64,000 bases of DNA, from NCBI RefSeq assembly GCF_014066305.1, contig NW_023501108.1:100001-164000 (forward strand), in the 5' to 3' direction. Below the pieces are notes generated by a model. It was not told where the DNA came from. It saw only the letters and a program-made list of their open reading frames with translations, and did not search any database. Made by a program: the position numbers and the translations under genes. Origin of the DNA: Letharia columbiana (taxonomy: Eukaryota > Ascomycota > Lecanoromycetes > Lecanorales > Parmeliaceae). Below are positions 23,531 to 38,200 of the stretch, piece by piece; position 1 is the stretch's first letter; every line of letters starts with the position of its first letter.

Positions 23531-25560
23531 GAAAGACTATATCGAGTAACTCTACTAAATTAACGCTAAATTAATAAAATTAGAGATAAAAGAGTATAAA
23601 TAATAAAAAATTAGAAGAAACTATCTAAATAGTAGGTTTAAGCTCGTTAATTTATCTTAATCGCTAATATCGCTAATATCTATATTCTAATCCTTCGTAA
23701 TATCATCCGACTTCTTAATTACCTCTACTACCCTACGTTTAATTTAACTTATTATTATAAAGAAGTTAGATATTAAGTAGATAGGGCCTTTACGAATCTT
23801 TATTTAATTAAGAAACTCGCCTTAAAGATTCTTAAATATCTATATATTATACTTCTTAATTTAATATCTTTTATAGAGATATAAAACCCAATCTATAAGA
23901 ATCTACTTTCGAATTAGAGTTTAATAGTAATTTTAAATAGTATCTAGAGACTAGTATATAACTAGATCGCTAAAACTATATAAGAGATAATACTTTTATA
24001 AAATCTAAATAGTAGCCTAATAAAGAATATTTTACTATCTCTTATTAATACTTTTTAGATTAAGGCTAAGTATTATAAAAGCGATTATTTTATTAATAAT
24101 TTTTATTTCGAATATCGAGTTAGAGATTAATTAATCTAAAATAATAGAAAACTCTTCTTATATCGCTTTCGATATTATATACTCGATTTATATATAAAAT
24201 AAAGACTAATTAATACTATAAATAGAATATAATTATTATTATATTAATATCTAAGTAAGATTAATTTCTAATTAAATCTTCTTATAGAGTAATTATTAAA
24301 GAAGATCTTCTATATATAATATTCTAAACTTATTATAAATCGTAATTTATATTTTATTTATTAAGATTTTTAGTTTATATCGACGCTAATAGATAAGAAT
24401 AAAGCTCTTAATTCTATCGCTAAAATTAATAACTTTTAATCTCTCATCTAAAATTATAAGATAAGCTTATTAAAAGCTAATCTTCGATAAAGAAATAAGA
24501 TAATTATTAATCTCTATAAAGTATTTCTATTAAAGTATATCTAATCTCTATATATATAGAGCTAAAAATAATAAGCGTTAGTTTAATAAAATAACGTTAA
24601 GAATTAATTTATTAATAGTATAATCAATCTAGAAAGAGTATTTACTATATATCGTTTTAGCTAAAATTATAAAAACCGCGTATATTAAGTTCTATATATC
24701 TTTTAAAATTCTAATATTCTTATTTTATAAAGCTCGCTAAATCTCGAAGTTAAACTTTTTATATTCTCTAAATTATTTTTTCTTAATAATAAGTAATAGA
24801 ATACTAGCGTTATTAATAGTTTTATAATAATTTAAAAAGATTTAACTTTAAGAATTTATATAGATATCTTTTTTTATCGCTATTAAATAGTATATATTAG
24901 CTCTAAGATATAATCGAGCTAATTAAAGAATCGAGTTATCTAAAAATTAATAAACGCTAGAATATATAAGGGGCTTTAAATATATAACGCTAGAATATCT
25001 TTAGCTAGAATAGTTTATACTAATTTAAAAAAGTTAATTACTCTACTAACTATAGTTATAATACTTCTATTAATAATAATTTATAGATTAATTATCTCGA
25101 CTTTATTTTCTTTTACTAGATAATAAGAGTAAAGATCGCGAATAGTACTCTAAATCTTATTATTTTATATTAACTTATAGTACTTCTTTTCTAATTTATT
25201 ATATATCGCTAAAAGTATATATAGAAATTATAAAGCGAATCTAGAAAGGGATATTATAAAGATAGTTTTAATTATTACTTTATCTTTAAGAAATAGATAA
25301 AATCGCGATTAATTTTATATTAATTCCTTAGTCTTTTATAGAATTTTAGTCTAAAAATTATCTAATTAATAATTAATATCTACTTTAATCGATATCTCTA
25401 GATATTTATAGAAGTTATTAGAGGAGATTTTCTTCGTATTAATAATATAAATATAAGCGATATTTTTTATATATAGTATATATAACTTATTCTAGTTGAT
25501 TCTCGCGCTAATTATAGCGCAATAGACCCTTAAGACCGCTATTATAATATTTATCTCTTT

Positions 25561-26300
25561 TTAAAATTATATAATAATTATAGTATTATCGATATATATT
25601 ATTATTTTTAATATCTTATTCTCTATTTATACTCTTAAAATTCGAGGGTTATAGGCGATATATCGGGTAAGATCTTTAATTATAGTTACGAATAGAGGGT
25701 AGCTTAGAGAATCCCTCTATCTCACGCTACTTCGTATTATAATTATTTCTTTAATATAATTATTAATATAAATCTTAATTTTAATTTCTTTATAGATAAA
25801 TTATATCTAGATAATAAATTCCTCGAATATATCTAATTCTTTTAGGATCGCTAGAAGAAACTTATAACTGATTCGATTATATACTTTTTTCTAATTAAGA
25901 AAAAGAATAGTAATTCCCTCTTACTTCTATGATGGCTTTTCGACGAATTTATACTTAATTATTAGAAACTAAATTATTTTAATATTATTATTAATAAGCC
26001 TCTTTAATAAGAAGATCGATTATTATTCGCTAATTACCTCGTTAAGAGCCTTCACTAGATATTATATTAGAATATCTATAAAGATCTTATAATCTATATT
26101 TATAATAAATAGAGGGCGATAATTCTTAATATCGACTTATTCGCCTTTATTTTTAAAAAGAATAATAAAAATTCTATTTATCTAATACTTCGAAAGTTTT
26201 TACTCCCGCTATATCTGGTTATAAAAGAAGATTAATTAAATAATAATAATCGGGATTTCCCCTTTTTTCTTCTTCTCTTATTCTATAATAACCTTATAAA
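25561..26300 (-). pseudogene. LINE reverse transcriptase domain relic (L1)
   Basis: On the minus strand, 25734 to 25687 reads RSSVR*RDSLSYPLF, the mutated RSGVRQGDPLS-PLF motif of LINE reverse transcriptases (motif 4). In the same frame 46 codons later, 25596 to 25582 reads YIDNT, the mutated YADDT catalytic motif. The spacing is normal. L2 has the same block at 41804-41747, more heavily mutated. The domain catalyses target-primed reverse transcription in living relatives; here it is dead. Confidence 0.85.
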
Positions 26301-29300
26301 ACTCGCTTAAAAGACCGTCTTCACCTAGCGAGATTTCTAAGAACACCCGACGAATAGTAGTCTATACCTCTCGAGCTTTAATAGAGACCTTTATTTTAAT
26401 AATATCTATCGAGCTTATTTAATCTATTATATATCGTAGAATTTCGTCTTAAGCGCTTTCGTTTAAAGATTTTATATTATAAAGGTTTTAATAATAATCT
26501 ATTATTACTCTAAGAATACTTTTTAAGTTTATATATATCTCTTCTTAGTTATTCTCTAGAGCCTTAATAAAGCTATAATTTATACGCCTAGCCCTCGCGA
26601 AAAATTATCTTATTAATTTCTTATTAAGAATAAGATATTTAATTATAATATTATAGAAATAAAATTAATTATATATATCTATAAGCTATTTCTCGCGCGT
26701 TTTAATAATCGCTATTCTTTTCTCTAATTCGAAATTTAATAATTCGAGATATCTTTTCTTTTATAGTTATAGAGAATTACGCTATAAATTATACTTAACT
26801 TTCTAATTCGCCCTATAATCGTCCTTTACGATATATTTTTTAAATTACGCTATTAATACCTTATAAATTATTTACTCTTTTATCGAGTTTTCCTTTAAAA
26901 ATATCTATAATACCTCTAAATATAAGGTTTATATTTAATTTCTTTATAGAAATAAGAGTAATAATCTTTATTATTTAAGTTCTTAAATAGTTATAAAGAT
27001 TATTTTTATTATAGCTATTATAGTTTTATAATCGATAAATAATTTATTAAATACTATCTTCTAACTCTCTAATTCTTCTATTTAATTATCTTAAATATAT
27101 ATTTAATTAATTCTAGAAACTAAGATTCTACTCTCTAAAAAGTATATAAAGACTCTAAGATTTAAATTTTAAATCCTTTAATTATCTACTAGATAATATA
27201 TACTATTTTTATTAAAATTCGATAATAATTCGAATAGCGCTTACAATTATAAGGGAGATAAGGGGATTATAAAGACTTTATCTATAGCGACCAGCGTAAA
27301 ATTCTAATCTCCCCTTACTACGTTATAGAGTATTCATAGCGATATCTATTTAAGCGCCTTTATATTCGCTTTTAATTATAATAGTCTTATAACCTCTTTA
27401 ATCGAGGCGTATATCGACGTTATTATAAATATATATCCTTTATATTTAACCCCGTAAACTAAAATTCTTTTATTACCCCCTTTATAAAGAATATAATCCG
27501 AGTTTCTATCTCTCTATTATTTTATAAATTTAATATTTATAATAATAACGACTTTATTCTTTTCGACTTAATAAATTATAATAGCTATCTATAAAAATAA
27601 TCTTTCGTAATATTCTGTAATTTTATTAAATAGGTTTATCTCTTAAAGTAGTAGAATATTAACTCTATAACTCTATATTATATTATATATTTTTCAAAAT
27701 AATCTAGATTTAAAATTAAATAAATATTAAGCGAGATTATTTATATTTTATATATAATTATAATTATAATATAATAAATCTATTCTTTATAAGAAAGAAC
27801 TTTATAATATTTATAGATTTTAACGCTTATAATTCCCTACACTTAATTATTAAATACGCTTCTCTATAAACGTTATATACTTTAATTAAATTTATTAATT
27901 TAAATCTAACGCTAAACGCTTTATTATATTTTAACTTTAATTACTTAATTATAAATTTAAAACTATATACTCTAAAGCTTTTCTTAAAAATAATTATAAT
28001 CTTACTACTCGCAACGCCTCTAAACTCTTAATATATTAATTAAAATTTTAAGCTCTTAAAGTTCTTTACTTCTATTATCTATATAATTAGAAGATAAAAA
28101 TCTATAACGTCTAATAAACTCTTATTCGTTATATATACTTAAGACTTCTTTATATAATATTTAATAATATTTATAACTAAGATATCGATATAAAAGCTTT
28201 AATTCTTAGCTTCTTTAATAATCGCGAAAAAATAATAATATATTATCTAGTCTTTAACGTTATAAGATTCTATAAATATTATATTTTTAAGCTCTATAAT
28301 CTTCTTTAATCCCTTTATAATTTATCTTAAAATTAATTTATTCTACTTTTCTTATAATTCGAATAATATTTTTAGATAAAACTATCTATTATCTTTAAAG
28401 ATCGATATCGCTAAAGTAGCGATATCTTCTTCTTTCTTACTATATTAAATAAATATTACTCTACTCTCTTATATCGATATATATAAAGATCTTAATCTAG
28501 ATTTAGATTTCGATTTAATATAACTCGATAGAGCTACTTCTCTCGATATCTCACTTTTTACTACCAGAAATAAAGCGTAAATCGAGCTCGTCTCCTACAA
28601 TTAAGTCTTTCTTATCTTTTTCTTTATTAGTAATTAAGAGAAACCGAGGGTATTAACTCGCCCTCATTTAAAGATTAATATTTCGAGCGGTGAAAATAAG
28701 AGAACTATTTTTCTTATTAATCTATCGCAGTCTTACGATTAATAATTCTACTTATAGAATTTATAGAATTAAAAAAAGTCTTCTCCCCTTAGCCTTAACT
28801 TCTCTACTATCTTCTATCTCTTTTTATACTATTTATCCTTCTTAACTCTCTTCTACTTCTTTCTCTTTTACTTCTTTAACGCGCGTTGATTAATATTCTT
28901 TTTATTAATAATCTACTCTTCTAGAGAGTCTAGATTAAGACGTTTCTTATAATAAAAGAAAGAAAGTTAATAGAACTTAATAGATATTAAGCTTATTTTA
29001 TTATTAGATTATAACTTATTTAAAGATAGATTACGCTTTAACGATATATTATTTTCTTATATTACTTTATTACTTAATTAATTCTTAATAAATTATTTAT
29101 TAATAATTTTAAGTTATTAATCTAAGAAAGACTCTTTTATAATAATCTTAATAAAGTTAAATATTAATATTATAGCGTTATATTAATAATTAATATAATA
29201 TATTAATTATCTATATTATATTTTAATTTAGATTTTTTAGAATATATCTTTTAATAAAACTTTTAGCCCTTAGATTTTAATCGTTACCCCTTTTAGCTAT

Positions 29301-29711
29301 TTCATTCTAATAAAAAAGTTTTTTATATCGCGATATATATACGCTTTAAAGAGTAATATAGCGATAATAAAATATTAGATAAAGTAGTCTATTAGAGTAA
29401 TAAAAAGACTTCGTCTATTATATAATTATTCGTTTCTCTTAAATATTTAATAGAGGTATAGAGGTATTTTATTAGAAAATAGTCGAGAATCTATAGCTAG
29501 ATTCTTTAGGTACTAAGCCCTTAGAGTTATTATATTAAGATATTATATATAGACTCGAGTATTACTAGCTAGACGCCGCTATTAGCGCCCCTAGAATATA
29601 CCACCGTCGTCGGCGATACCCCTAAAAGGTATATATTAATATTATATATTATTAAAGCTAGTAATTATTAATTATTATTAATTATCTATTTTCTATATAT
29701 AAATATTTATA

Positions 29712-30160
29712 TTAATATATATAAAAGAATAAGATAGAACTAAGCTAGAAAACCTTAAATTTATATATACAGCTAATTATAAATTTAGGGTCACTACGCT
29801 CTTTGGTTAGACCGGCTGACTCACCGCGAATAAATAAATTAGCGTCCGCAATTATCAAAATCTCTTACCCTACTTTCCACCCTTTAATAACTTTACTATT
29901 TCCTATTAAAATTTTGAGATTATTTTATTAAATTATAAAGCGTAGATTGCGCTTTTAAACGCTTTAAGAATTTTGAAATTTAATCTTATAATTATTAAAA
30001 GACAAGGTATTCAAATATCGCTCACCAAAGATCGCTCACCAAAGACCGCTCACCAAAGACCGCTCACCAAAGACCGCTCACTAAAGACCGCTCACCAAAT
30101 TTACTCGACAGCCCTAATCAAAAAAAACGGGTATAAATTTAATTCATAGGCCTTTACTCG
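29712..30160 (-). mobile_element. Short non-autonomous element F3 (449 bp)
   Basis: Inserted in the T2 3' LTR: intact LTRs read ATTTATA|TATTCTATAAATT, and both sides are present without duplication. Ends as in F1. Central part little affected by RIP. Contains six units of a 14-bp repeat. Confidence 0.85.
30020..30102 (+). repeat. 14-bp minisatellite in F3
   Basis: Six near-perfect units of GCTCACCAAAGACC. F1 has two to three and F2 two (one split by the Tc1-like insertion), so copy number varies. CpA is retained, so this array escaped RIP. Confidence 0.9.
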
Positions 30161-31269
30161 TATTTTATAAATTAATAATTAATTTTTTAGTTATAATTAT
30201 TCTTTCTAATATATCTAATATTTTATTTTTAATAAAATTAAATAAAATAAATAAAAAATAACTTAATTAATTTTTATTAAAGTTTAGTATTAAATAATTA
30301 AAGTAAAGTTTAAATTAAATAATTAATTAAAATAAAATTAAAATTAAATAATTAAAGTAAGTTTTTAGCGTCGAGTAATTAAAGTAAAAAATCGAAATCT
30401 AAAAATAATTATATTAAATCTTAAATTCTACTTTTTATTAAAAAGCGGTTTTTTAAAAATTTTATTTTTAGATTATCTAATATATATTAAAAATCGATTA
30501 ATTTAAAATTAAAGAATATTCATAAAAATAACTAAATAAAATAATTAAAAGATATTTTTTATCTTATATATTACGACTAATTATAAGACTTTTATAAAAT
30601 TATTTTAGATATCTAATTTTTAATAATAATAATTAATAGTAATAGTAATATAAATAAAGTACTTCGAAAGAATTTTAAAGATTTAATAGCGATAATAATA
30701 ATAGCGCTAAAGAAATAGCTATTTTAATATAAAATAGCGAGTTTATAAAATATTAAGTTTAAGACTTAATAAATTATTTAAATAAATTATTTAAATAAAT
30801 TATTTAAATTATAAAAATTAATAAAATAGCTTTTTTAAAATTAAAATCGACTCCTCTAAATAGATAATATTATAAATAATATTTTAATTTAATTAATATA
30901 TAAAACTTCTTAAATTTATTCTTAGAGGTTATCTTAGTAAATTTATTAACTATTTATTATTTAATAAAGATATATTTAAAAATAATATTATTAATAATAA
31001 CTTATTTTTATATATAATAATATTAAATATTAATATACTTAATATATATATAAAATTAAATTTTTTTAATAAAAATTATAATATTTTAATTATTATAATA
31101 GATAATAATAATCTATATATATTAAAATTTAAATTACGTAACTCTTAGCGTCTTAGCAATTACGTACTATAATTACGTAATATATCTTAGCGCGTTTATA
31201 TTTAATTGCTCTCTTCTTTATAGTAACTTCATAGTTAATAACTAAATATCTTATCTTATATTTCTATAA

Positions 31270-32794
31270 ATTATAAGCTCGAGTTTTACTCGATAACTAT
31301 TATATTATAACTACTATTTATCTCTATAATTACGACTATCCTTAGACTTTTAATATTTATTTTATAATATTTAAAGTTTATTATATAAAGGTAATAATAG
31401 TTATAAAGATATTCTTTTAATCTTCTTAATAGAGATATTTCTCTCTTTTAAAATAATTATAGATTTAAATAAATATAATTTATTAATAATATAAAGAGTT
31501 AAAAGTTATTATCGCCTCTATCTTAAGCGAGTTAAGATATATCGCCTTTAATTAAAATATTAAACTCGCTAAATATATTAAGTATATAATTATATTATTA
31601 TATAATTAAGTTATATTATTAAGGTTTCTTTAAATCTTATTAATTTTCGCTAAATTAGAATACTTAACTCTATTAAAAGTAAAGTTATTTTATATTAATT
31701 TTAATTTTAAAATTATATATTAACTATTAAATTATTAATTATTAATTAAAAGTAATTAAATATTAATATTAATAATCTAATCATAATTTAAAGTATTTTA
31801 AAGCTAGTACTACTATTTTCTAATATACTTATAAGTCTATTAAGATTAAAATAATAAGAATATCTTATTAATATTAACTTTTAAATCTTTAAAAATCTCT
31901 TAAAAAAGGGGGCTAAGGCTTTATTACTAAATTCTTTCTTTATATTTATTTATATTTTATTATTATAATTATAAAATTAAAATAATTTTTAAAGTTTTAT
32001 AATAATAGCTAGCGATATAGATATTTTAAATTTAAGTTTTTAAATAAGTAATATAAGAAGAGTATTAATTTCTCTTTAAGAAGAAGATTTATATATTTAT
32101 AATAATTATATTTTATATAATTCTATTAGAAATTAGCCTTTATTTATAAGTTATTTTTATTATTAAGTATTTTTTATTTTAATTATATTACTTATATTTA
32201 TCGTAATTCTATATATAAATACTTTTTATTTTTTATATAAAAACTCGAAGCTTAAAAGCGATAGTTAATTAATATTAATAAGACTTTTAAAAACTCTAAC
32301 GACGATTAGAGTATTTATTTTATTTTCGCTACTTTATTAAATAATAATTTTATTAATCTTAAATTTAAAGCTAGCGAAGATATTCTTAATTCTTTAAACG
32401 ATATTAAGCTATTTAATCTTTATATTAAAGAGTTTATTATATTTACTTTAAAAAAATTTTTAATTTTTTTTTAATTCTATAATCTTATCTAAACTAATAA
32501 CTAAATTATTATTATTATCGTTATTATTACTCTCTCTATTAATATTCTATATATCTTTATCTAGATTATCTTCTAATAATAATAAATTTAAATAATTAAT
32601 TATAATATTTTATAATTAAGATTTAATTTTAATTTAATAAAAATAGTTTTTCTCTAATTTTTATCGCTATTCTAGAATCTAATATAGAATATATTAAATA
32701 AAAATAAGATATTAAAAACTAGTTAATATTTAATAATCTTTTATTTTTTATTAAAATTACGAAGTTTAAAATTTATATAATTATTTTTTAATAT
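31270..32794 (+). pseudogene. Copia A2 leader and gag region
   Basis: Follows the primer site. Aligns with A3 53235-53640 (shared landmarks: CTTCTTAATA, GAGCTAAAAGTTATCGC-like block, CTCGCTATATAATTA-like block). No zinc knuckle or other motif can be read. Interrupted at its end by L2, whose duplicated target AATTATTTTTTAATAT is at 32779-32794. Confidence 0.55.
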
Positions 32795-32940
32795 TTAATT
32801 TAAAAGTTATTTATTTTATTCGACTGTTTAGCTAAGATAACCGCCTTAACGAAGATACTCTACCTAGAAATCTATAGAAACTCGAATTTATAAATTACTC
32901 TCGCTTGAGTATATATAGAGTACCGCGCGAAGATTTTTAT

Positions 32941-33192
<252 letters not shown>

Positions 33193-35299
33193 TTATCTAA
33201 CTAAGTTAAAAGATTTGTCGAGGTAAGGAAGGTTTATCGAGGCTTAGCGATATATATATTTATAATATTTTTTATAGTTAGATCTAATTAACTAAGTATT
33301 TTATCTACTACTTTTAATAGATTATAAATCTAGATTATAGAATATTTATTTAATATATTATTTATAAGCTAGCTAACTTATTAATTAAGTACTTAAAAAA
33401 TAGAAGAAAGCTTTATTATAATATTATATCGCTTAACGATATTATTATAATATTAAATATCTAATTAATTTACTTTAAGATAACTTAATAGTACTCTTTA
33501 AGCTTTATAAACCTCTAAATTATAAATTATACTTATTACGTAATAGTTATAATCCTTATAAGAATCTTACTACTATTATCTTTAGCCGCTATATTAAAAA
33601 ATAAGAGATTAAAATAAAGAGCTTAAATACTAAGTTAGCTAAAAATTTTATTAAATTAATTAATTAATTAAGCGCTTTAAACGATATTAATTTCGCCTAT
33701 AAAACGCTAAATCTATAAATAAAAATAATATAATTATAAAAGAAGTAGTATATAAAGAAATATTCTTATTTTTTAATTAAAATATAGCTATATTAGCTAG
33801 ATAGATTATAGCGAAATATTATTATATTAATACTATTAATCGCTTAATTAATAGATTATTAAGTTAATAATTAAATATTTAATTAATAAAGAATATAATT
33901 ATCGCGTAAGATAAAGAGTATAAAGAGTTTTTAAGTTTTTTATTTAATATAGACTTTATATCTATCTAATTACCTTTAAATTTAATTATATCTTAAGAAA
34001 ATTCTTTATTTAATTATATTAATTAAGATAATATTATATACTCTAGATATAATTATATATTAACGCCTTCTCTTAATTAAGATAATATTAAACGCTTTAA
34101 ACGTAGTTATTTATTAATATTCTTTATAGTTTAAGATAAGTCTAAAAATTATTATAGACTATACGCGCCTATTATATCTCTAAATATTCTTTAAAAATAA
34201 TTTTATATATTATATAATAAAGTACGCGCGAATAAATATATCTTTAAGCGTAACTTTTCTTAATATAATTAAATATTAAATAAAGCTTAATATTAATTTA
34301 GAAAGCGTTTAGAAAATTAAGAATATAATTATATATTTATCTATCTCTCTAATAGCTTTATAACTTCTAATAATTTAATTTATAAGTTATCTCTTAAATT
34401 AATTAATAGTAAGAATCTCTTTAATATTATTATATAGTCTATTAAATTTAATTCTCTTATAAGCTCTTAATCCCTTCGCGCTTTAAATAATATATTAAAA
34501 TTAAAATTATATTAAAAGAAATTAACTTAAATATAAAGTTTAATAAACTATCTCTTTATATCGTTAAGTTTAAAAAATTTAAAGATCTTTAAATATAATA
34601 GCGAGATATATATTAATATCTTATAATATCTTATTAAGTTTATTAGAATTAAATAAAAAGATTATCTTATTATTTTTATCTTAATTAAAAATATACTTAA
34701 CGCTAAAATTATAAGATTTATTAATATTATTAAAGATAAAATTATTAAATAAGAGTTAAGATATAAACTAGCTATTAATATTATCTAAAGTTATCTTAAT
34801 AATAATCTACTATTAAATCTAAAAAATTAAATTAATATCTATCTTCTATAAGAGGCTATTATTATTAATAATAAATTTAAAGATTTTAATATTCTTAATA
34901 ATCTCTATTATTAATTACTTAAATTAAATCTTAACTAATATAAAGATATATCGAACTTCATAACTCGCCTTAAAAGTATTTATATTAATATTATTAATAT
35001 ATTATCTAAATTAAAATTAAAAATTAACTTTTTTATTTTTCTCTTTTATATCGAGTTAAATAAGATCTATAATATCTATTTTATCTATTATATTTAAAAT
35101 TATAAATCGATAAATAAGGTAAATATAAAGTTTACCTTCTCGCTAGAGTACGCTATTACTTAATTTATTTAGATAATTATTAATTCGTTTTTTAAGCGTA
35201 TTAAATTTAGCTATATCTTTACTACTTAACGCCTTTATTATTTTATTCTAAATAACTTAAATCTTATTATTATTATTAAGTTATAGAAGAGAGTTATAT

Positions 35300-38200
35300 C
35301 TAATTTTAATAGTTATATAATTTAAAAGCGAGTTAAATACTATATCTATTATAAAAAATATTATTATATTAAAATAAAGTATAATTAATTTAATAAAAAG
35401 AGTTAAAATAAAGATATTAATAATAATAATAATAAGAGTAATATTCGAGATAATAACTTTAAATTTAATAATAAAAAGAATAAGAATAGAGATTATAAGT
35501 CTAGTAAGAAGCGTTATTATAATTTTATTAATATCGAAAAAGAAATATATATTATATATATAGCTGAATTCGATAGCTCTCTATACGATAAACTTTAGAT
35601 TATATCTACTTATAGCACTTTACTTTTTATTAAAATACTTTTATTAAATATTATTTTCTCGATTTTATAATTAATAATATTTATTTAATTAAGGATATTA
35701 AGAATTTTTTTATCTTTATTAATATTAATAAAGTATATCTTAGTATTGTTATCGATAATAAAAAGAAGAAATTAATTCTTATTAATATTCTTTATCTTCT
35801 CGAGTTATCTCTAAATCTAATTTCTTAAAAATAATTAATATATAATAGTCTATCTATAAAATTCGTTTTAAATAATATTAAAATTAATTATTATAGTATT
35901 ATCGCTTAACTATAAAAAAATAATCTATATATCTTTTATATATAAGAGTTAAAATCTATATTAATATCGTTTAAAGCTAAATTAATATTTATATTAATAT
36001 CTAAATAGTATAATATAAAGTTCGCTATATTTTAAGTTACTTCGAAATATAAGAAGAAAATTAATTCGATAAATAAAGATATTTCTATTCTCGCTAAGTC
36101 TAATATCTCTAACTCTAATTTCGATTTCGACTTCGATAAGACGCCTTATAAAATTAATAAAGAAACTCTTAATCTTTAATATATTTATATAAATTATTTA
36201 GAATATTAAAATATTCGAAAGCTTATCGAATTATTTAAGAATATAGATCTTATTAAAAAGATTATAGAAATAAAGTCTTATACTTTATATACTATTAAAA
36301 AGACGAAGAATATATTATATAAATCTTATATTCATCTTAAGGAAAGATTAAATAATTTAATTTATAGCGATATTTATAGTCTTATTACCTCGCGCGACTT
36401 CGATAAAGAAAAATACTTTATTATCTTTCTAAATAACTACAATAAACGCTTTAAAGTTAAAGTTATCGAATAAAAGAGCGATATCTTTATAGTCTTTAAG
36501 CGCTTTTAGCTTTATAATAAATATAGCGATTTTACTATTAGACGCCTACGAAGTAATTACGAAGGCGAGTATAAGAATTATAATTTCGATATCTATTATA
36601 TTAATTATAATATTACTTAAAAATTAGTCTAATTAAAAAATCTCGAATAAAATAAAACTATTAAATGACTTAATTAAACTCTCTTTAGTACTATTAATAT
36701 TATTATAGAGAATATTAATATTAATTAAAAGTTTTAGCTAAAGCTTATAATAGCGATAAACTATCTTTATAATTATAGTCTTATTATAGATTATAAATTT
36801 ACTTTATATAAGACTTATATTAGATATAAGTTTTATTTAATATATATTAGATATATTAAAATTAAGAGCTTCGTTATAATAAGAAAACTAGTTATTAAAT
36901 AGAAGAAAGAATAATATTATATCTAAAAAGATATTCTTATAGACTATAATAGCGATTATATTTATTAAATATTACTATTAGATAATAATATTATATATTT
37001 ATTAAAAGTTATATAGAATAAAAAAAAGAATAAACTCTTACTTAATTTAATATCTTTTTAATCGCTAAATAATCTAGCTATAAGAGGGAATACGCTTAGA
37101 TCTATAATATCTTTCTTAATTAGAAATTTTCTTTCTATAAATATAATAGATATAAATAAACTTATTTAATTATTTAGATTTATTTTAAGATCTTCGAAGT
37201 TTATAATAACTTCTTTTAACTTCGATATAGATATTTCTATTATTACGCCTTAATCTATCTTAATAATATAAAATAATATACTTTTATATTCTAATTATTC
37301 TTACTTAATCTCTCGAAATCTCTCTTTAAACCCTTTTATACTTTATATTATAATTACTTAAATCGTAAATATAGAGTTATATAAGTCGAAGATCTATAAA
37401 GAGATTATAATAAATAATTCTTTTTATAAATAATAAAAAGGTGGTATAATCGAAGAATTTAAGTCGCTAAAAGAGAATAATATCTAAGTTCTTATTAATT
37501 TATCTTATAGACGTATTATACTTCGTAATAAATAGATTTATACTTTAAAATATAGATTTAATAATAAAATTACTCGCTATAAGACTCGCTAAATAATATA
37601 TAATTTTAAATAACGCGAAGATTTAGATTATAATAAAATCTTCGCTTTAATAATTAAGCTTATATTCTATAAGACTATCTTTATCTTAATCGCTATCGAA
37701 GATTAAAATCTAAAATAAATAAATATTAAAACCGCTTTCCTCTATAAGGATATTAAAGAGAAAATCTATATAAAATAATTTATTAATTTTATCTCGAAGA
37801 AATATTCTTAATAAATCTATAAGCTTAATAAGATATTCTATAGTTTAAAGTAATTCCCGCGTATATAATATAATATCTTTACTAACTATATATAAGAAAT
37901 TAATCTTATCTCTATTAATATTAATTATAATATATTTATTAATCTTAATATCGATATTATTATCGCTTTCTATATAAATAATATTTTTATTATTAACTCT
38001 TCTTAATCTAATATTTAACGAATTAAAAATATACTTAATATTAAATTTAAAATAAGCGATTTAAGCTCTTATAACTACTATTTAAATATAATTATAACTT
38101 ATAATTATATTAATTAAATATTATATTTAAATTAATTAGTCTATATTAAATAATTTCTTAGATATTATAAAATATAGAAGTTTAAATTATAATTTACTTC

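Larger units (their letters stand above)
23381..29629 (-). mobile_element. LINE (non-LTR retrotransposon) L1, full length
   Basis: 6249 bp flanked by the 17-bp duplication TATATATTAATATTATA (23364-23380 and 29630-29646). A second copy, L2, has the same two ends and a different duplication, so both are complete. The 5' end (minus strand) starts near CCTTTTAGGGGTATCGCC; the 3' end is ...AAATAAATAACTTTCAAATT, with no long A tail. Encodes the reverse transcriptase relic described separately. Looks like the Tad1/I group of fungal LINEs (inference from motif style). Two ORFs would be expected, the first at about 27.9-29.3 kb, but neither can be read through. Confidence 0.88.
20412..29639 (+). mobile_element. 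G element G1 (long F-family relative), interrupted by T3 and LINE L1
   Basis: Begins TAAGTAAAGGCCTATAAATT (RIP form of CGAGTAAAGG) and ends TTCTATATATTAA at 23373 (repeated after the LINE, 29639); both ends match F1-F3. It sits in the T2 3' LTR: the LTR reads ...ATAATA|G1|TATTATATATTATT with no TSD, again between A and T. After removing T3 and L1 the element is about 2 kb, against 430-450 bp for F. First kilobase matches G2 (reverse complement of 61858-61000). No coding capacity recognised. Confidence 0.8.
17283..30234 (+). mobile_element. TRIM-like element T2, interrupted three times
   Basis: 5' LTR 17283-17463 (181 bp), primer site GATTATAAGC at 17464, hairpin 17569-17623, tandem array 17660-17940, interior to 18046, resumed at 20322, purine tract CGAGAAG 20369-20375, 3' LTR starting 20376. 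The 3' LTR is split by G1 (20412-29639) and F3 (29712-30160) and ends at 30234. The TSD AAATT is at 17278-17282 and 30235-30239, 13 kb apart, which shows that everything between is later insertion. Own length close to 950 bp, as for T1, T3 and T4. Confidence 0.88.

Noticed and set aside
30020..30102. CRISPR array
   Set aside because: Units are contiguous 14-bp repeats without spacers, in a eukaryotic transposon.
17283..30234. Two independent T insertions at 17.3 and 29.6 kb
   Set aside because: The TSD AAATT occurs once at each outer edge, and the interior, purine tract and split 3' LTR add up to exactly one element.
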